From contig JAFISE010000352.1 of the NCBI GenBank assembly GCA_022560025.1, forward strand, positions 1 to 15,634: a stretch of DNA of 15,634 nt, given 5' to 3'. The DNA is from Stagonosporopsis chrysanthemi. Taxonomy: Eukaryota; Ascomycota; Dothideomycetes; Pleosporales; Didymellaceae. Of this stretch, positions 1 through 8,097 are shown piece by piece. Both the position numbers and the translations under genes were made by a program. The first letter of the stretch is position 1; the number at the start of each line of letters is the position of its first letter. The notes under the pieces were generated by a model. That model ran no database searches and was not told the origin of the DNA. It saw only the letters and a list, made by a program, of their open reading frames with translations.

Positions 1-2
1 TT

Positions 3-1906
3 TCACGTCCCTCTGGCAAGAAGATATCACAGAGAATCGAAGAATCTCGTCTTCTTCAGACACAAGATCTGGTACGTGTCAGGGAGTCACTGGGCTGTCT
101 GGCGGGTCGGAAGAAGCGCAAATCTGTCACAGAAACCGAAGTCTTGTCTGACCGAGACTCCAAGCGCCTTGCTCCGAAGTCTGAAGAGCCGCCGGTCGGC
201 AGAGGGGGTAACAAAGCTTCAGGATCAGATACAAGCACCTCGCACAGAAATCACTCTACTCCAGACGCTTCTACAATACTAGTCGAGCAGCCACGGGGGA
301 TGTCGCCTCAGCCTTTCTCACCTCGCGTACCTGTTCGGTCACCAACTAATACGAGCGAACCTTTTGCTTCCCTTGACTCGGACTCTTCCAACGTTCATGA
401 AGCTTTGCATAAAACTATCACACCTGAACATCTTCTAGACTCGGTACATGTGATCGAAGAAGATCGTCTGCTATCTTACGGCCACTCCGCACATGAGCCC
501 GACAACGTTCCACAACTACGCTCTCATTATCATCGTAACACGAATGGCGACTGTTCGATGCTGAATAATCTTTCTTCTCGTAACTGTTCAATGGTCAAAG
601 GAACAGCGTTGTCTTCTCTCGAGCAGCTAGTCGACAAATTTCCCGACCTTCAAGCCGCCTGTTCTGAAGTTGTGACGGCAGAAACGAAACAGTACAGACC
701 AAAAACACCAGATGTTGCACGTATGCTGAGTGAGCTTGATGCAGACAGGTGGATAGGCCACTACACAGTATTCGGAATCCTCGAGCGTCTTCTCATCGAG
801 CGTTACGTCATAACGCATGACGTAGGCAGCCTTTCCAAGCTCGCCTGCCTTGATAACTGGAAGCCGACAACACCGCCCAGCCAGAATCTGGACGGACGCA
901 CACTGCTGATACCCTTCAACCTACCAATGTCGGTCGGCTTAAGCCGGAATGATGGTAGCGTTGAGAAGATGAGGCACTGGATTCTGTTCGAAGTCGACTA
1001 TTTTAATCGACAGTACTGTATACTCGACCCTCTCAGAACTATCATTGAAACGCGCAACTCCCAAATCTCGCGCACAGCAGAGTGTATCATCACTGATCTG
1101 GATGTAACAAGAAGCGTTCCTATCACAACCCCACCGTGGGCCGACACTACCTCACAGGCAAATCCTCCCCAGCAAGACAGCCCTGGCAGCTGCGGGCTTT
1201 ATGCTATATACAACGCCTTGTGCCGGTTGGTGCAGCAGGAGCCTACAGAGATCAGCGGAACTGCCTTACGACACTTCTTTAAGGCACTGTTGGGCGAAAG
1301 GAATATCACTTGCATGGCAAAAGACGCGACGCAGTTAGTTCTGACTTGTAGCATTAATTCAGCAGTACAAATGGCCACCATGATGGAGGATTGCTTGAAC
1401 CTTCAAACATACACAACAACTATCATCCCAGCAGTCATGGGCCTGTTGACTATTATTACAGAACAGGGCACCATGCACGCGAAAGAGCTTGGGAAGTTTG
1501 TAGAAGAAGCCAAAGATTGTGTAGTCACTCTCCTCGGTCATCGAGCAACCTTACTCAGCTTGTGCGCTGATGCTTCATTGGAAGTCCTGCGAAGACTGCA
1601 ATCGGCGCGCATGACAGTCTTCTGCATCAAATTAGAGCACAGAGGCATCGCTCAAAGAAACGGCTTGACAAGCTGGCGTACCCATCAGAGCATGTCTACG
1701 AACTGCAAACAATCTTGTGTGACTGGCAAGTGCAAATAAGGAAACGATTCCAGAGCCTAAGGGGAAGATATCAAAGCACCAGCAAGGTATTCGGTGCAGA
1801 GTGCACAAGGAAACAGGAGGAGATAAAGGCAAAGCAGGATGCGCTGAATTTGAAAGCTGCGCGAGTGAAGGAGCTTGACAATGTGTTTGAGCAACTAATT
1901 TCGTAG
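3..1906 (+). CDS. C48 (Ulp1-like) cysteine peptidase, 5'-partial, with a late frame change
   Basis: The frame is open from the window edge (base 3), so the true start lies upstream. The first internal ATG is at 300, but a basic stretch resembling a nuclear signal (GRKKRKS) is encoded upstream of it. The catalytic set of the SUMO/ubiquitin-like protease family is visible in order: His in RHW at 975-977, Asp in ILDPL at 1026-1028, Gln in QQDSPGSCG at 1170-1175, and nucleophile Cys at 1191-1193. Ulp1-type enzymes cleave SUMO-like modifiers. Fungi have many copies outside the core SUMO pathway, some of them carried by DNA transposons. The frame holding the domain ends at 1739. From about 1571-1640 the next frame reads a long charged coiled coil to a TAG at 1904-1906. 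Either one base is missing there, or a 59-nt intron (1584-1642, weak GTCCTG donor) joins the frames. The domain call is firm; the join and biological role are not. Confidence 0.8.
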
Positions 1907-3118
1907 CTTGTGATTGACCAGTTGCATTAAATTGACATGTTCCTCGTGCATAGAGCTTATTATGCGGTAGTTACAGTCCACGTTGTTGTCCAGGTAGCAT
2001 TGATCCCTGATTCATTACCATTATAATCCTATTTTTTGCTTGAGTGAAAGCATTTACCTGGCTCAATGGCATACTTCAATTCAAGGAAGCTTTCCCAGAT
2101 TCGCCTCAGCGAGGAGTTCGCTGCAAGTTAGTACTGAATACACTTAAAAGTGACAAGGCAGCAGCGTATGGATTTTAGCGAGTAAGTGACAGTGAGCGCC
2201 TGACATGTTTGTGTTACTTGTGACATGATTCTCTAGGTTCGCATTGACGGCTCGACCTGCTTTGGAGGAAGAAGAAGCGAGTCGCGTGAATTACTAGCGT
2301 CTCATGTCGCGCCAGTTTGATCCTGCACCAAATGAAACTGCCAGATAGAGCAAGAAATGAGAATCTCCGTTGAATACAGAGGGTTACCATTTGCCTCTTT
2401 GAGAAGAGGGTGGCGCAATGTCCACCGGCTGTTGGCTGGAGTGCACCGCAGGATGGATCCCTGAATCGTGTAGCCTGCAAAAGATTATTCGCTGGAAATC
2501 AACAAACCCAAGGAAGTCCATAGGGGGGCTTTCCGAGGCTCGTCGCGTCAGTTGGTGCATCGCTCGTTTTCGGTCTGGCATGGTGGAACTGATGTAGACA
2601 TGCCTAGCTTGTCCTAGACGCTCACAGGACCAGAGGAGTGCACGACATTGGGTTCAAGGCGAGTCAACCAAGTAGGGTTAGGTCTCTTAGGCCACTGTGG
2701 TAGCTTGGGCATAGCCAGGCAGCTATTGCACTGGTGCTCGAGGGACAGATCAAGTGCGGCCAACCAAGATACATACTAGCAGTACCTTGTTGAAGCATTC
2801 ATCTCAACTTAGCAAATCACCACTCGAACGCAGAACTTGTTTCGGAAAATTCTCTTGGTTCAGGGGTCTGATTGTGAAGTCACGGACAGAAGCTATGCAA
2901 CAACGCAATGGCCTGATTCACTCATGGCAGCATGCTTCTAAGATGTTCGGGACCCCCAAGCTAGCGAGATAAGCTGCACGACACCGGTTGCGGTGAGATG
3001 GTCGCAGCCAGTTGGCACCCCTAACCTCGCCTGGTGCAGTTTCCCCAGCCGCCCGATTGTTCTGGCCCGCACCCTTGTGTTGCCCCAAGCCCTGGTGGCC
3101 TGGGAAAATCCTTGCGAG
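1907..3118. other. Long stretch with no firm gene; one possible spliced scrap
   Basis: I see no convincing complete gene here. The only coding hint is on the plus strand: ATG at 2168 (MDFS...), a textbook-like intron at 2182-2236 (GTAAGT donor, TTCTCTAG end, TGAC 14-17 nt before the end), then an acidic exon (ALEEEEASRVNY) stopping at TAG 2295. The same frame runs on to a second TAG at 2346, so this could be a decayed gene. Other open frames in the stretch are short and lack ATG starts or domain features. The right end is the 3' side of the minus-strand gene that stops at 3119. Confidence 0.3.
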
Positions 3119-3605
3119 TCACAGATCTCTCACTGGATCGAAGGGTCGGCTTTCGGGGAGAGGCGTTGATGACGACGCCACGGCTGGCTCGGACACTGGT
3201 CGTTTGCCACCTGCACACATTTAGTGTCAAGCAGATGCATGCCTGCACATGGCGTGCTTACGGCGCTGGGCACTCTTCATAGCAATCTGCACGCGGTGCT
3301 CGACGACATCCTCAGCGACTGCGAAACCGTCCTCGGCTAGCTTCGCCCTCACACTGGCTACCACTTCCCCCTGCTGCTTTAGTGACGCATGTTTCCACAA
3401 GTACTTGTCCCTGCTTTGCTCATTGCTTAGTGTCTTGCACAGATCCTTCGCGACGTCTAGTGTAACATTCTGGGGGTGGGTTAACGGGCTGGGCTGGTGC
3501 CAATCAGGCTACGGCTAGACTGACTAGGAAGCGCTTGTGTTGTTTGTCGGTCAGACCGAGCTTCTCGTCAGCGACGGGCCGCTCTGCGGGTTGAATAGGT
3601 GCCAT
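3119..3605 (-). CDS. Three-exon gene, 126 aa, unknown function
   Basis: Reconstructed on the minus strand. Exon 1 is 3605-3525 (ATG at 3605, MAPIQPAERPVADEKLG...). Intron 3524-3470 is 55 nt (GTCAGT donor, GTTAAC branch-like, CCCAG end). Exon 2 is 3469-3262. Intron 3261-3211 is 51 nt (GTAAGC donor, CACTAAAT branch-like, TGTGCAG end). Exon 3 is 3210-3119 (TGA). All three exons share one frame and total 381 nt. The protein is mostly charged helix (around SVRAKLAEDGFAVAEDVVEH, residues about 60-80) with a Ser/Pro-rich tail (PAVASSSTPLPESRP). There is no signal peptide or membrane segment, and I do not recognise a family. Two consensus introns that both keep the frame, plus codon choice rich in C/G third bases, make it likely to be a real gene. 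The 3' end is less sure because a GTGAGA donor lies just before the stop. Confidence 0.6.
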
Positions 3606-3772
3606 CGTGTACGCCAGCCGGAGACGCGAGCAGGCTGGATCAAAAGCAGCCCTAGGTGTGTAGGCTGCTTGGAGCGTTGTGCAAGGAAAGGCCTGTTGGG
3701 TGGGGTAACATCTTGGCACATCTTGCCGCCCGTCCACCCGAAATTGCTGTGGGGCACCGAGGGCCAGCCGCA

Positions 3773-3820
3773 CCGAAAAGACCAGAAGTGCCAAAAGTAC
3801 CAAAAGTGCCAACAGTGCCA
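3773..3820. repeat. 9-bp minisatellite, about 5 units
   Basis: Tandem 9-bp units of the type CCAAAAGTG: one degenerate copy at 3773-3781, then copies at 3782, 3791, 3800 and 3809, ending in a partial CCA. One unit is three codons, so the repeat is open in several frames (Val-Pro-Lys on plus; Leu/Ala/Val-rich on minus). It lies about 170 bp upstream of the ATG of the minus-strand gene at 3605. Confidence 0.85.
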
Positions 3821-4174
3821 GGCGCACACAAGCCCTAGCTCTGCGCTAGTCACGAGGCGAGTTGGTCCGACAGCCGAAGCTGAAAGTCCCACTCCCGCCC
3901 ATTGTTCGTGTTCATTCCAACACGTCCAAGCGGGGTTCAATATTTGCAGTTTCGAGCAATGATTTTCTTGTGTTGAATATCATCCGCATGTTCTTCCTGG
4001 CCAACCAAACTTCTCCCCGACCGTCACGTACCCTTTTGACACCACCCTTCCTTCGTCAAACTTGGAGCGTCTGACCTTAGCCCCGAGAACTCGGCTGCAT
4101 TAGCAGGATAAATTACAAGGGTTGGAAATGCAGCCGATAGCGGTCTCCCTCTGAGGCCCCAATCTGACTGGTTC
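3821..4174. other. Intergenic, nothing recognised
   Basis: No supported gene. A plus-strand frame at about 3862-4074 is open but has no domain, no matching splice partner and no convincing start. I see no RNA gene or element end here. Confidence 0.4.
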
Positions 4175-4453
4175 ATGGCTCCTGTGCAACTGTCTGTGGA
4201 TAGCTCGACGCCACTAGGCTTGCTTGATATTGTGTCTGCACAGACTGACGTTGCTGCAAGCTGTACCTACTCCTCTAACCGGCAAATCAGGGTCTGTGAC
4301 ATTGGTTATCTGAAATGCGGCGCTGGCGTTTAGTGCAAACTTTCGAATAGGCTCTCTTACCCTGAAGCGAACTTGCGAACAATGGCGGGAATACATGCTA
4401 TGTACAGAATCAACACCCATCGAGACTATCAGGAGACCCATACATGCCCGTGA
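4175..4453 (+). pseudogene. Small broken gene with in-frame TAG
   Basis: ATG at 4175 in a good context (gttcATGgct) opens a 52-codon frame (MAPVQLSVDSSTPLGLLDIV...) that stops at TAG 4331-4333. The same frame continues without a break for another 39 codons (CKLSNRLSYPEANLRTMAG...) to TGA at 4451. If the TAG was once CAG, the product would be about 92 residues. It has no signal peptide or known domain. It could also be two chance open frames, or a short real ORF ending at 4333. The following 300 bases up to the next gene hold more open but disconnected frames, perhaps further debris. Confidence 0.35.
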
Positions 4454-4764
4454 TGTGGCGGTCAGGTACCCTAGCCCTTGCTTCACCATGTTTCGGATGC
4501 CAGATCCCTTTCTGTCAAGGAGAGGCAGGAGCCATGCAGTTACGTTGATCTATACCCTAACGGAATGGGGGTATTGAACGGTCGATGCAGATTTGCTTCG
4601 ATGCTACGGCCCATCAGAGCAAGTATCTATCCTCGTCGAAGGCCATCAAGATTCTTTCTCTATGACAGCTCAGCCATCCAGATCCAGCACCCAAGCTCTT
4701 TCCGTGAGCTGCTCTTCACCTAATCCATCTCCCACTCATACAGACCCCGGGCTTGACCAGTGCT

Positions 4765-5531
4765 ATGTCTTCTGCACCTGTTTACAGCTATGTTGTACGT
4801 TGCTGTCCCAAACAGTGAGAAGGCGCTACTAAATTCATGTGACGACAACGCAAATTTTGCAGATAAACCAAGTCAGAGTCCTCAACAAAGGAGTCTTCAT
4901 CGAATCCTTAATCCTTGAAACGAAAGTCGAAACCGGATTTTATAAAGACAAGAAGGATATAGAAGAGCTGGAATACGGAGCATTTATGCAGTGTTGTGGT
5001 GCAGATGCGGCACTGGGTTCGATACCACATCTGCGCGAACACATAGAGGAGGAGCAATTGTCACGGATTCGGTATCTGTTATCGTTCTTGCCGATGAGAA
5101 TAACTTGCAAGGTTTTGTTTTGCAGAAGAAAAGGTGTTCCCGATGAAGTTGCGGTACGTGCGATGTAACTTCCTTCTCAATTCAGGATTGTGCTCAATTG
5201 CATTGGTCTTCTTTCAGAGGCAGGGATTGTCAAGCCCTCTCTACTAACTATCCCTCGTTCTCCGTCACATCAAGGAGAGTTCATCGGGGCACGTTGGCTT
5301 CAACGGTGAGCACTTAGTCTTGCCACACAGTTGACACCTTTGAGATAAAGATGATTTAGGCTTGGACTGTCAGTGCCCTATCATTATCGGTACGAAAGAA
5401 GGGCATTCGTCACCCATCTCCGCCGTCTAATGGACCCGTCTAAGGATTGTATTAGACTGGGCCGCATGGTCCTTGCTTGTTGCTATGGTGAAATAAGATC
5501 TGCCTCTTGCCATCTCGACACAAGTGCTTGA
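4765..5531 (+). CDS. Four-exon gene, 176 aa, unknown function
   Basis: Exon 1 is 4765-4794 (MSSAPVYSYV). Intron 4795-4862 is 68 nt (GTACGT donor, CTACTAA branch-like, TTTTGCAG end). Exon 2 is 4863-5071 (INQVRVLNKGVFIESLIL...). Intron 5072-5185 is 114 nt (GTATCT donor, TGTAACTT, TCAATTCAG end). Exon 3 is 5186-5305 (IVLNCIGLLSEAGIVKPSLL...). Intron 5306-5359 is 54 nt (GTGAGC donor, TTGACA, GATTTAG end). Exon 4 is 5360-5531, ending in TGA. The four exons total 531 nt in one frame. Without removing the second intron, the frame stops at TAA 5166. A variant splits that intron (5072-5125) and uses a second one (5154-5219), so the middle is less certain than the ends. The product is a soluble, helix-rich protein with Cys pairs (MQCCGAD, LACCYGE). 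I do not recognise its family. It ends only 67 bases before the kinase fragment. Confidence 0.6.
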
Positions 5532-5573
5532 GCGTTACGCTGGCTCGAATGGAATCACGCTGCTCGTGGAGAA

Positions 5574-5581
5574 TGACGTCA
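5574..5581. promoter_or_regulatory. CRE/ATF-type palindrome TGACGTCA
   Basis: A perfect 8-bp TGACGTCA palindrome, the core site of bZIP ATF/CREB-type regulators. It stands between the gene ending at 5531 and the kinase/KilA-N region starting near 5598, a position that suits a promoter. An exact 8-mer can occur by chance, so function is inference. Confidence 0.4.
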
Positions 5582-5597
5582 TATCGCCTGTGCAACG

Positions 5598-5825
5598 ATG
5601 ACTTGCGACCCATACCCTATAAGCCAGTGCCCCCATTTCCGATGCTTCAACTCTGAGTCCTCAAAGATCATGAAGCGCCTACGACACCCCAACATTGTTG
5701 ACTACATCGACTCCCATGACAAAGATGACCACCTCTACATCATCATGGAGTTTGTGGCGGCAGTCATCTTGGGCTCAATGGCAGAACCAAAACTTGATAA
5801 GGATAAATGCACTTGGTCACATTGA
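5598..5825 (+). pseudogene. Protein-kinase fragment (alpha-C to beta-5 only)
   Basis: ATG at 5598 opens a 75-codon frame. Residues about 24-52 (SSKIMKRLRHPNIVDYIDSH, then HLYIIMEF) match the alpha-C, beta-4 and beta-5 part of a Ser/Thr protein kinase N-lobe, including the HPNIV motif and the hinge. No glycine loop or VAIK lysine precedes it, and no HRD or DFG motif follows, so it cannot be an active kinase. After the hinge the match fades (FVAAVILGSMAEP) and the frame stops at 5823-5825, where the KilA-N-like reading frame begins one base out of register. It is either a captured kinase piece fused to the downstream gene, or the residue of a longer kinase gene. Confidence 0.7.
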
Positions 5826-6604
5826 GGTGACTGTGTATGGGCGAACTGTCTCCATGCGCACATCAGACTACTACATCTCGGTAACTAATCTCTTCGGACT
5901 CGCACACAGCGATAACGCCGAAAGGATCCAGGTTCGAAAAATGCTCTGCAAACATGCTACTGTTCAGGTATCAGGGAAAGGAGCAGGCACACGGATGTGG
6001 GTTCCATTCACAGATGGTCGCTTTGTCTGTGAATATTTACAACTGGAAGACAAACTCCAGCCACTGCTTCAATATGGGCAAACTCATATCACCTGGCAGG
6101 AGCAGCGTACGAATTATCTCCAGACGTATTTGCCTATTGGAAATGAGCAGTTTACTGTGTGGATGCGAAAATCAGACTTCTGGCTCAATGCGACTAATAT
6201 TCTATCACAGTTGAGGGCATCTCCTGCCTCACGTGCAGTTGCCCCTCACCTCTGGTGAGACGAGGCTGCCTCTCCTGCACTAGCGTTGTTTACAGCTACC
6301 CATGTATACATACTGTTCGTAGCTTCGCACAATACAACCTCAGTTCAATCCTCAAATCTTCCCGCACTGCTTGCACTCACTGCGACATATTCTAAGAGCG
6401 GGGACAACTGACTACCGGCGAAAGGTAGAGAAGTTGAAGATGCGAGTGGAATGCGAAGTTGTCAAAGGGGGCCCGAAGCGACAAGGGCTGTATGTCAGCC
6501 CCGCTACTGCTTTCGCTCTGTGCGAAGAGCACGGGCTGCTTAAGATAAAGGAGGTCCTTAGAACAGATCTCGAAACGCATGGGCATCAGTACAAGGTTCC
6601 ATAA
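5803..6604 (+). pseudogene. Double KilA-N (APSES-like) DNA-binding protein, interrupted by an insertion
   Basis: Two KilA-N-like modules follow each other. Module 1, about 5824-6090, reads YGRTVSMRTSDYYISVTNLF, a basic middle, and a WVPFTDGRFVCEYLQLEDKL end. Module 2 starts near 6145 with FTVWMRKSDFWLNATNIL, holding the family hallmark NATNI, and stops at 6256-6258 after unrelated residues. The missing half of module 2 (TTDYRRKVEKL..., KGGPKRQGLYVSPATAFALC) resumes in another frame at 6395 and ends with TAA at 6602-6604. The split is explained exactly by a 182-bp insert with an 8-bp duplication. KilA-N domains bind DNA; fungal APSES regulators carry the related fold. No start codon is visible in frame before the first module, so the 5' end, possibly shared with the kinase fragment, is unresolved. 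Confidence 0.75.
6205..6386. mobile_element. 182-bp MITE-like insert with 8-bp target duplication in the KilA-N gene
   Basis: Flanked by the direct repeat ATATTCTA at 6197-6204 and 6387-6394. Removing the element and one repeat (190 nt) joins NATNIL to RAGTTDYRRK in frame, restoring a KilA-N-like module. The ends form a short imperfect inverted repeat: TCACAGTTGAGGGCA on the left, and TCGCAGTGAGTGCA as the complement of the right end. An 8-bp duplication and CAG-containing ends fit a hAT-type MITE. Another possibility is an intron-generating element. A GT at 6210 and AG at 6395-6396 would excise 187 nt and keep the frame, swapping one residue for two, though the donor is weak. Confidence 0.7.
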
Positions 6605-6986
6605 CTCAGTATGGTGGTACACTTCTGTGTGTCACGATCGGATGGAGTGGACGTTAATTATACGTCGACAAAAGCTAGTCAATAAGCAAACCATGCCACT
6701 ATATACCAGGTTGTACGGAATGTCGAAGCTGCATACTTAGATGAAGGACCTTCAAGACTTGCGCATGATTCTTTTACGCGCACTGGCGGTTTAGTTTCCT
6801 CCTGTTCTCCTGCTACGGTTTTGGCGATCTATGGATCTCAAAGCCTTCGGTTCATAGAACAGGCAGTGTCCTAGATTGAGCACTAGCAAATGGGAACTTG
6901 AACATTGGAATTATGTATTTTCTTGCTCTTTGATGGCGCACAAAGTAAACATTCTTCAACAGAATTAACTCGGTCAGATGCCAGTA
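6605..6986. other. Intergenic, nothing firm
   Basis: This follows the KilA-N stop and runs to the first MITE copy. A plus-strand frame of about 55 codons without a start ends near 6873 (reads through EAAYLDEGPSRLAHDSF). It has no splice partner that I can defend. Confidence 0.4.
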
Positions 6987-7162
6987 TGTAACCACGTGGC
7001 AGAGATCACATGATATTCTATTGTAGCAGGCACTGCCCAGTGTGGGCAAGTGCACTTACTTCTGAGCTGAGAGCTCCTGTATAAGAACATCAGAACACGA
7101 TAACAGATAGCAATACAAGCGTTGACCCGCAGCACCCACTTGACACTGCTTACGCAGTTACA
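6987..7162 (-). mobile_element. TGTAAC-family MITE, copy 1 (complete, TA-flanked)
   Basis: A 176-bp element. The left end TGTAACCACGTGGCAGAG and the complement of the right end TGTAACTGCGTAAGCAGTG form an imperfect inverted repeat of about 18 bp. It is bounded by TA on both sides (7 kb region: 6985-6986 and 7163-7164), the duplication expected of Tc1/mariner-type transposition. It is in the opposite orientation to the copies at 9847, 10819, 12775 and 15027. It has no transposase coding capacity, so it would be non-autonomous. Confidence 0.85.
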
Positions 7163-7184
7163 TATACCCTATGAATAGTCGTTC

Positions 7185-7423
7185 ATGGTAGACGAGGTTC
7201 ATTTTTTTGCCCCACAAGCCGCGACTCCCCCCGACCAGGCTACGCTGGGCATTTCGCACGGTACAAGGCTCTTACCATGTATGAATTGTACGTAATTAGT
7301 GGTTTAGCTCTCCTTAGGATATCGTGATGGAGTCGTGCAGGCGAAGCCAACCAGTTGGGACTGGCTAGAAGTGCTACACGATGGCTGGAGCGACAATTTC
7401 TCGAATTCTCCGGCAGGAGATAG
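7185..7423 (+). CDS. Possible two-exon small gene, 61 aa
   Basis: ATG at 7185, just after MITE copy 1, opens MVDEVHFFAPQAATPPDQAT... A GTACGT donor at 7288 and GTGCAG end at 7340 would remove 53 nt and join to EANQLGLARSATRWLERQFL..., stopping at TAG 7421-7423. One base out of frame, a further helix-rich run follows (QEIVQLQVIVNLLYKSDQLR), so the end may be frameshifted. It has no signal peptide or known domain. A 130-codon frame without clear features lies on the other strand (7240-7632), and I cannot exclude that one. Low confidence. Confidence 0.3.
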
Positions 7424-8097
7424 TCCAGCTTCAAGTTATCGTCAATCTTTTGTACAAGTCTGATCAACTGCGTTACCCAAAGAGAGCCAAGCCTGTCGAC
7501 ATTGAGGCGAATCAACAATGAATCGTGATTATGCATGGGCTGCCATTTCGCTTCTCTGCTATAGGAAATCTTAAGCGGCGATAGGACTGAAGACCTGAAT
7601 ATTAATACAAAATCCAGAAATAAGAAAGCCATGATGTGAGTGCGGCAACGTCGTAATCCCGCGGAAAGAGCGGCAACGAGAAGGCACAGTTACGGTAAAT
7701 TGATAAATTCCCGTGGTAGTGGTGCGCCAAGCAGGAGGATCACTTCACACGGCCGCGCGGGTGTCAACAAGCGAGATAACCCCTTGTAAATATTGCATAT
7801 TCCTTATCCGTGGAGGCCGACTGTCAATTGGCTTTAATACGCCACACAGCTGCAGTGAGGTCGAGCAACAATGCCCAGACTGGATGTTGTGGCACCATAG
7901 CGATCCTTCCATTGGTCTAGCTGTATTAGCTGAAGCCATTTCGGTGTTCTCCTCGCAATCTACTTGATATCCTGGTTGCTTTCTTCTAGCGTCTGCCTAC
8001 TGGCTGTACAGGTTACCCGTAACTGAGTGATATATCTTTCCTCTGACCCAAATCCTCAAAAGGCTGTGAGACACCCCAACCCCACTGTCCAGACGTG
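7424..8097. other. Intergenic, includes the likely promoter of the zinc-finger gene
   Basis: No supported gene. The last 150 bases before the ATG at 8098 are pyrimidine- and C-rich (caccccaaccccac), as is common in fungal promoters. A CCCCT stress-element-like core is near 7780, and inverted CCAAT boxes (ATTGG) lie near 7827 and 7911. These are short motifs and only suggestive. Confidence 0.35.

Noticed and set aside
3504..3827. A 107-codon minus frame beginning with a perfect-looking signal peptide
   Set aside because: It starts at GTG, an in-frame TAG lies a few codons upstream and there is no ATG. The hydrophobic run comes from the 9-bp repeat. Only its last 27 codons, from the ATG at 3605, are used in the spliced gene.
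4214..4489. A 91-codon minus frame with ATG
   Set aside because: Appears to be the shadow of the plus-strand broken gene at 4175-4453; it has no features of its own.
7240..7632. A 130-codon minus frame
   Set aside because: No recognisable domain, and its composition is unremarkable. Several competing open frames cover the same bases on the plus strand, so I could not favour it.
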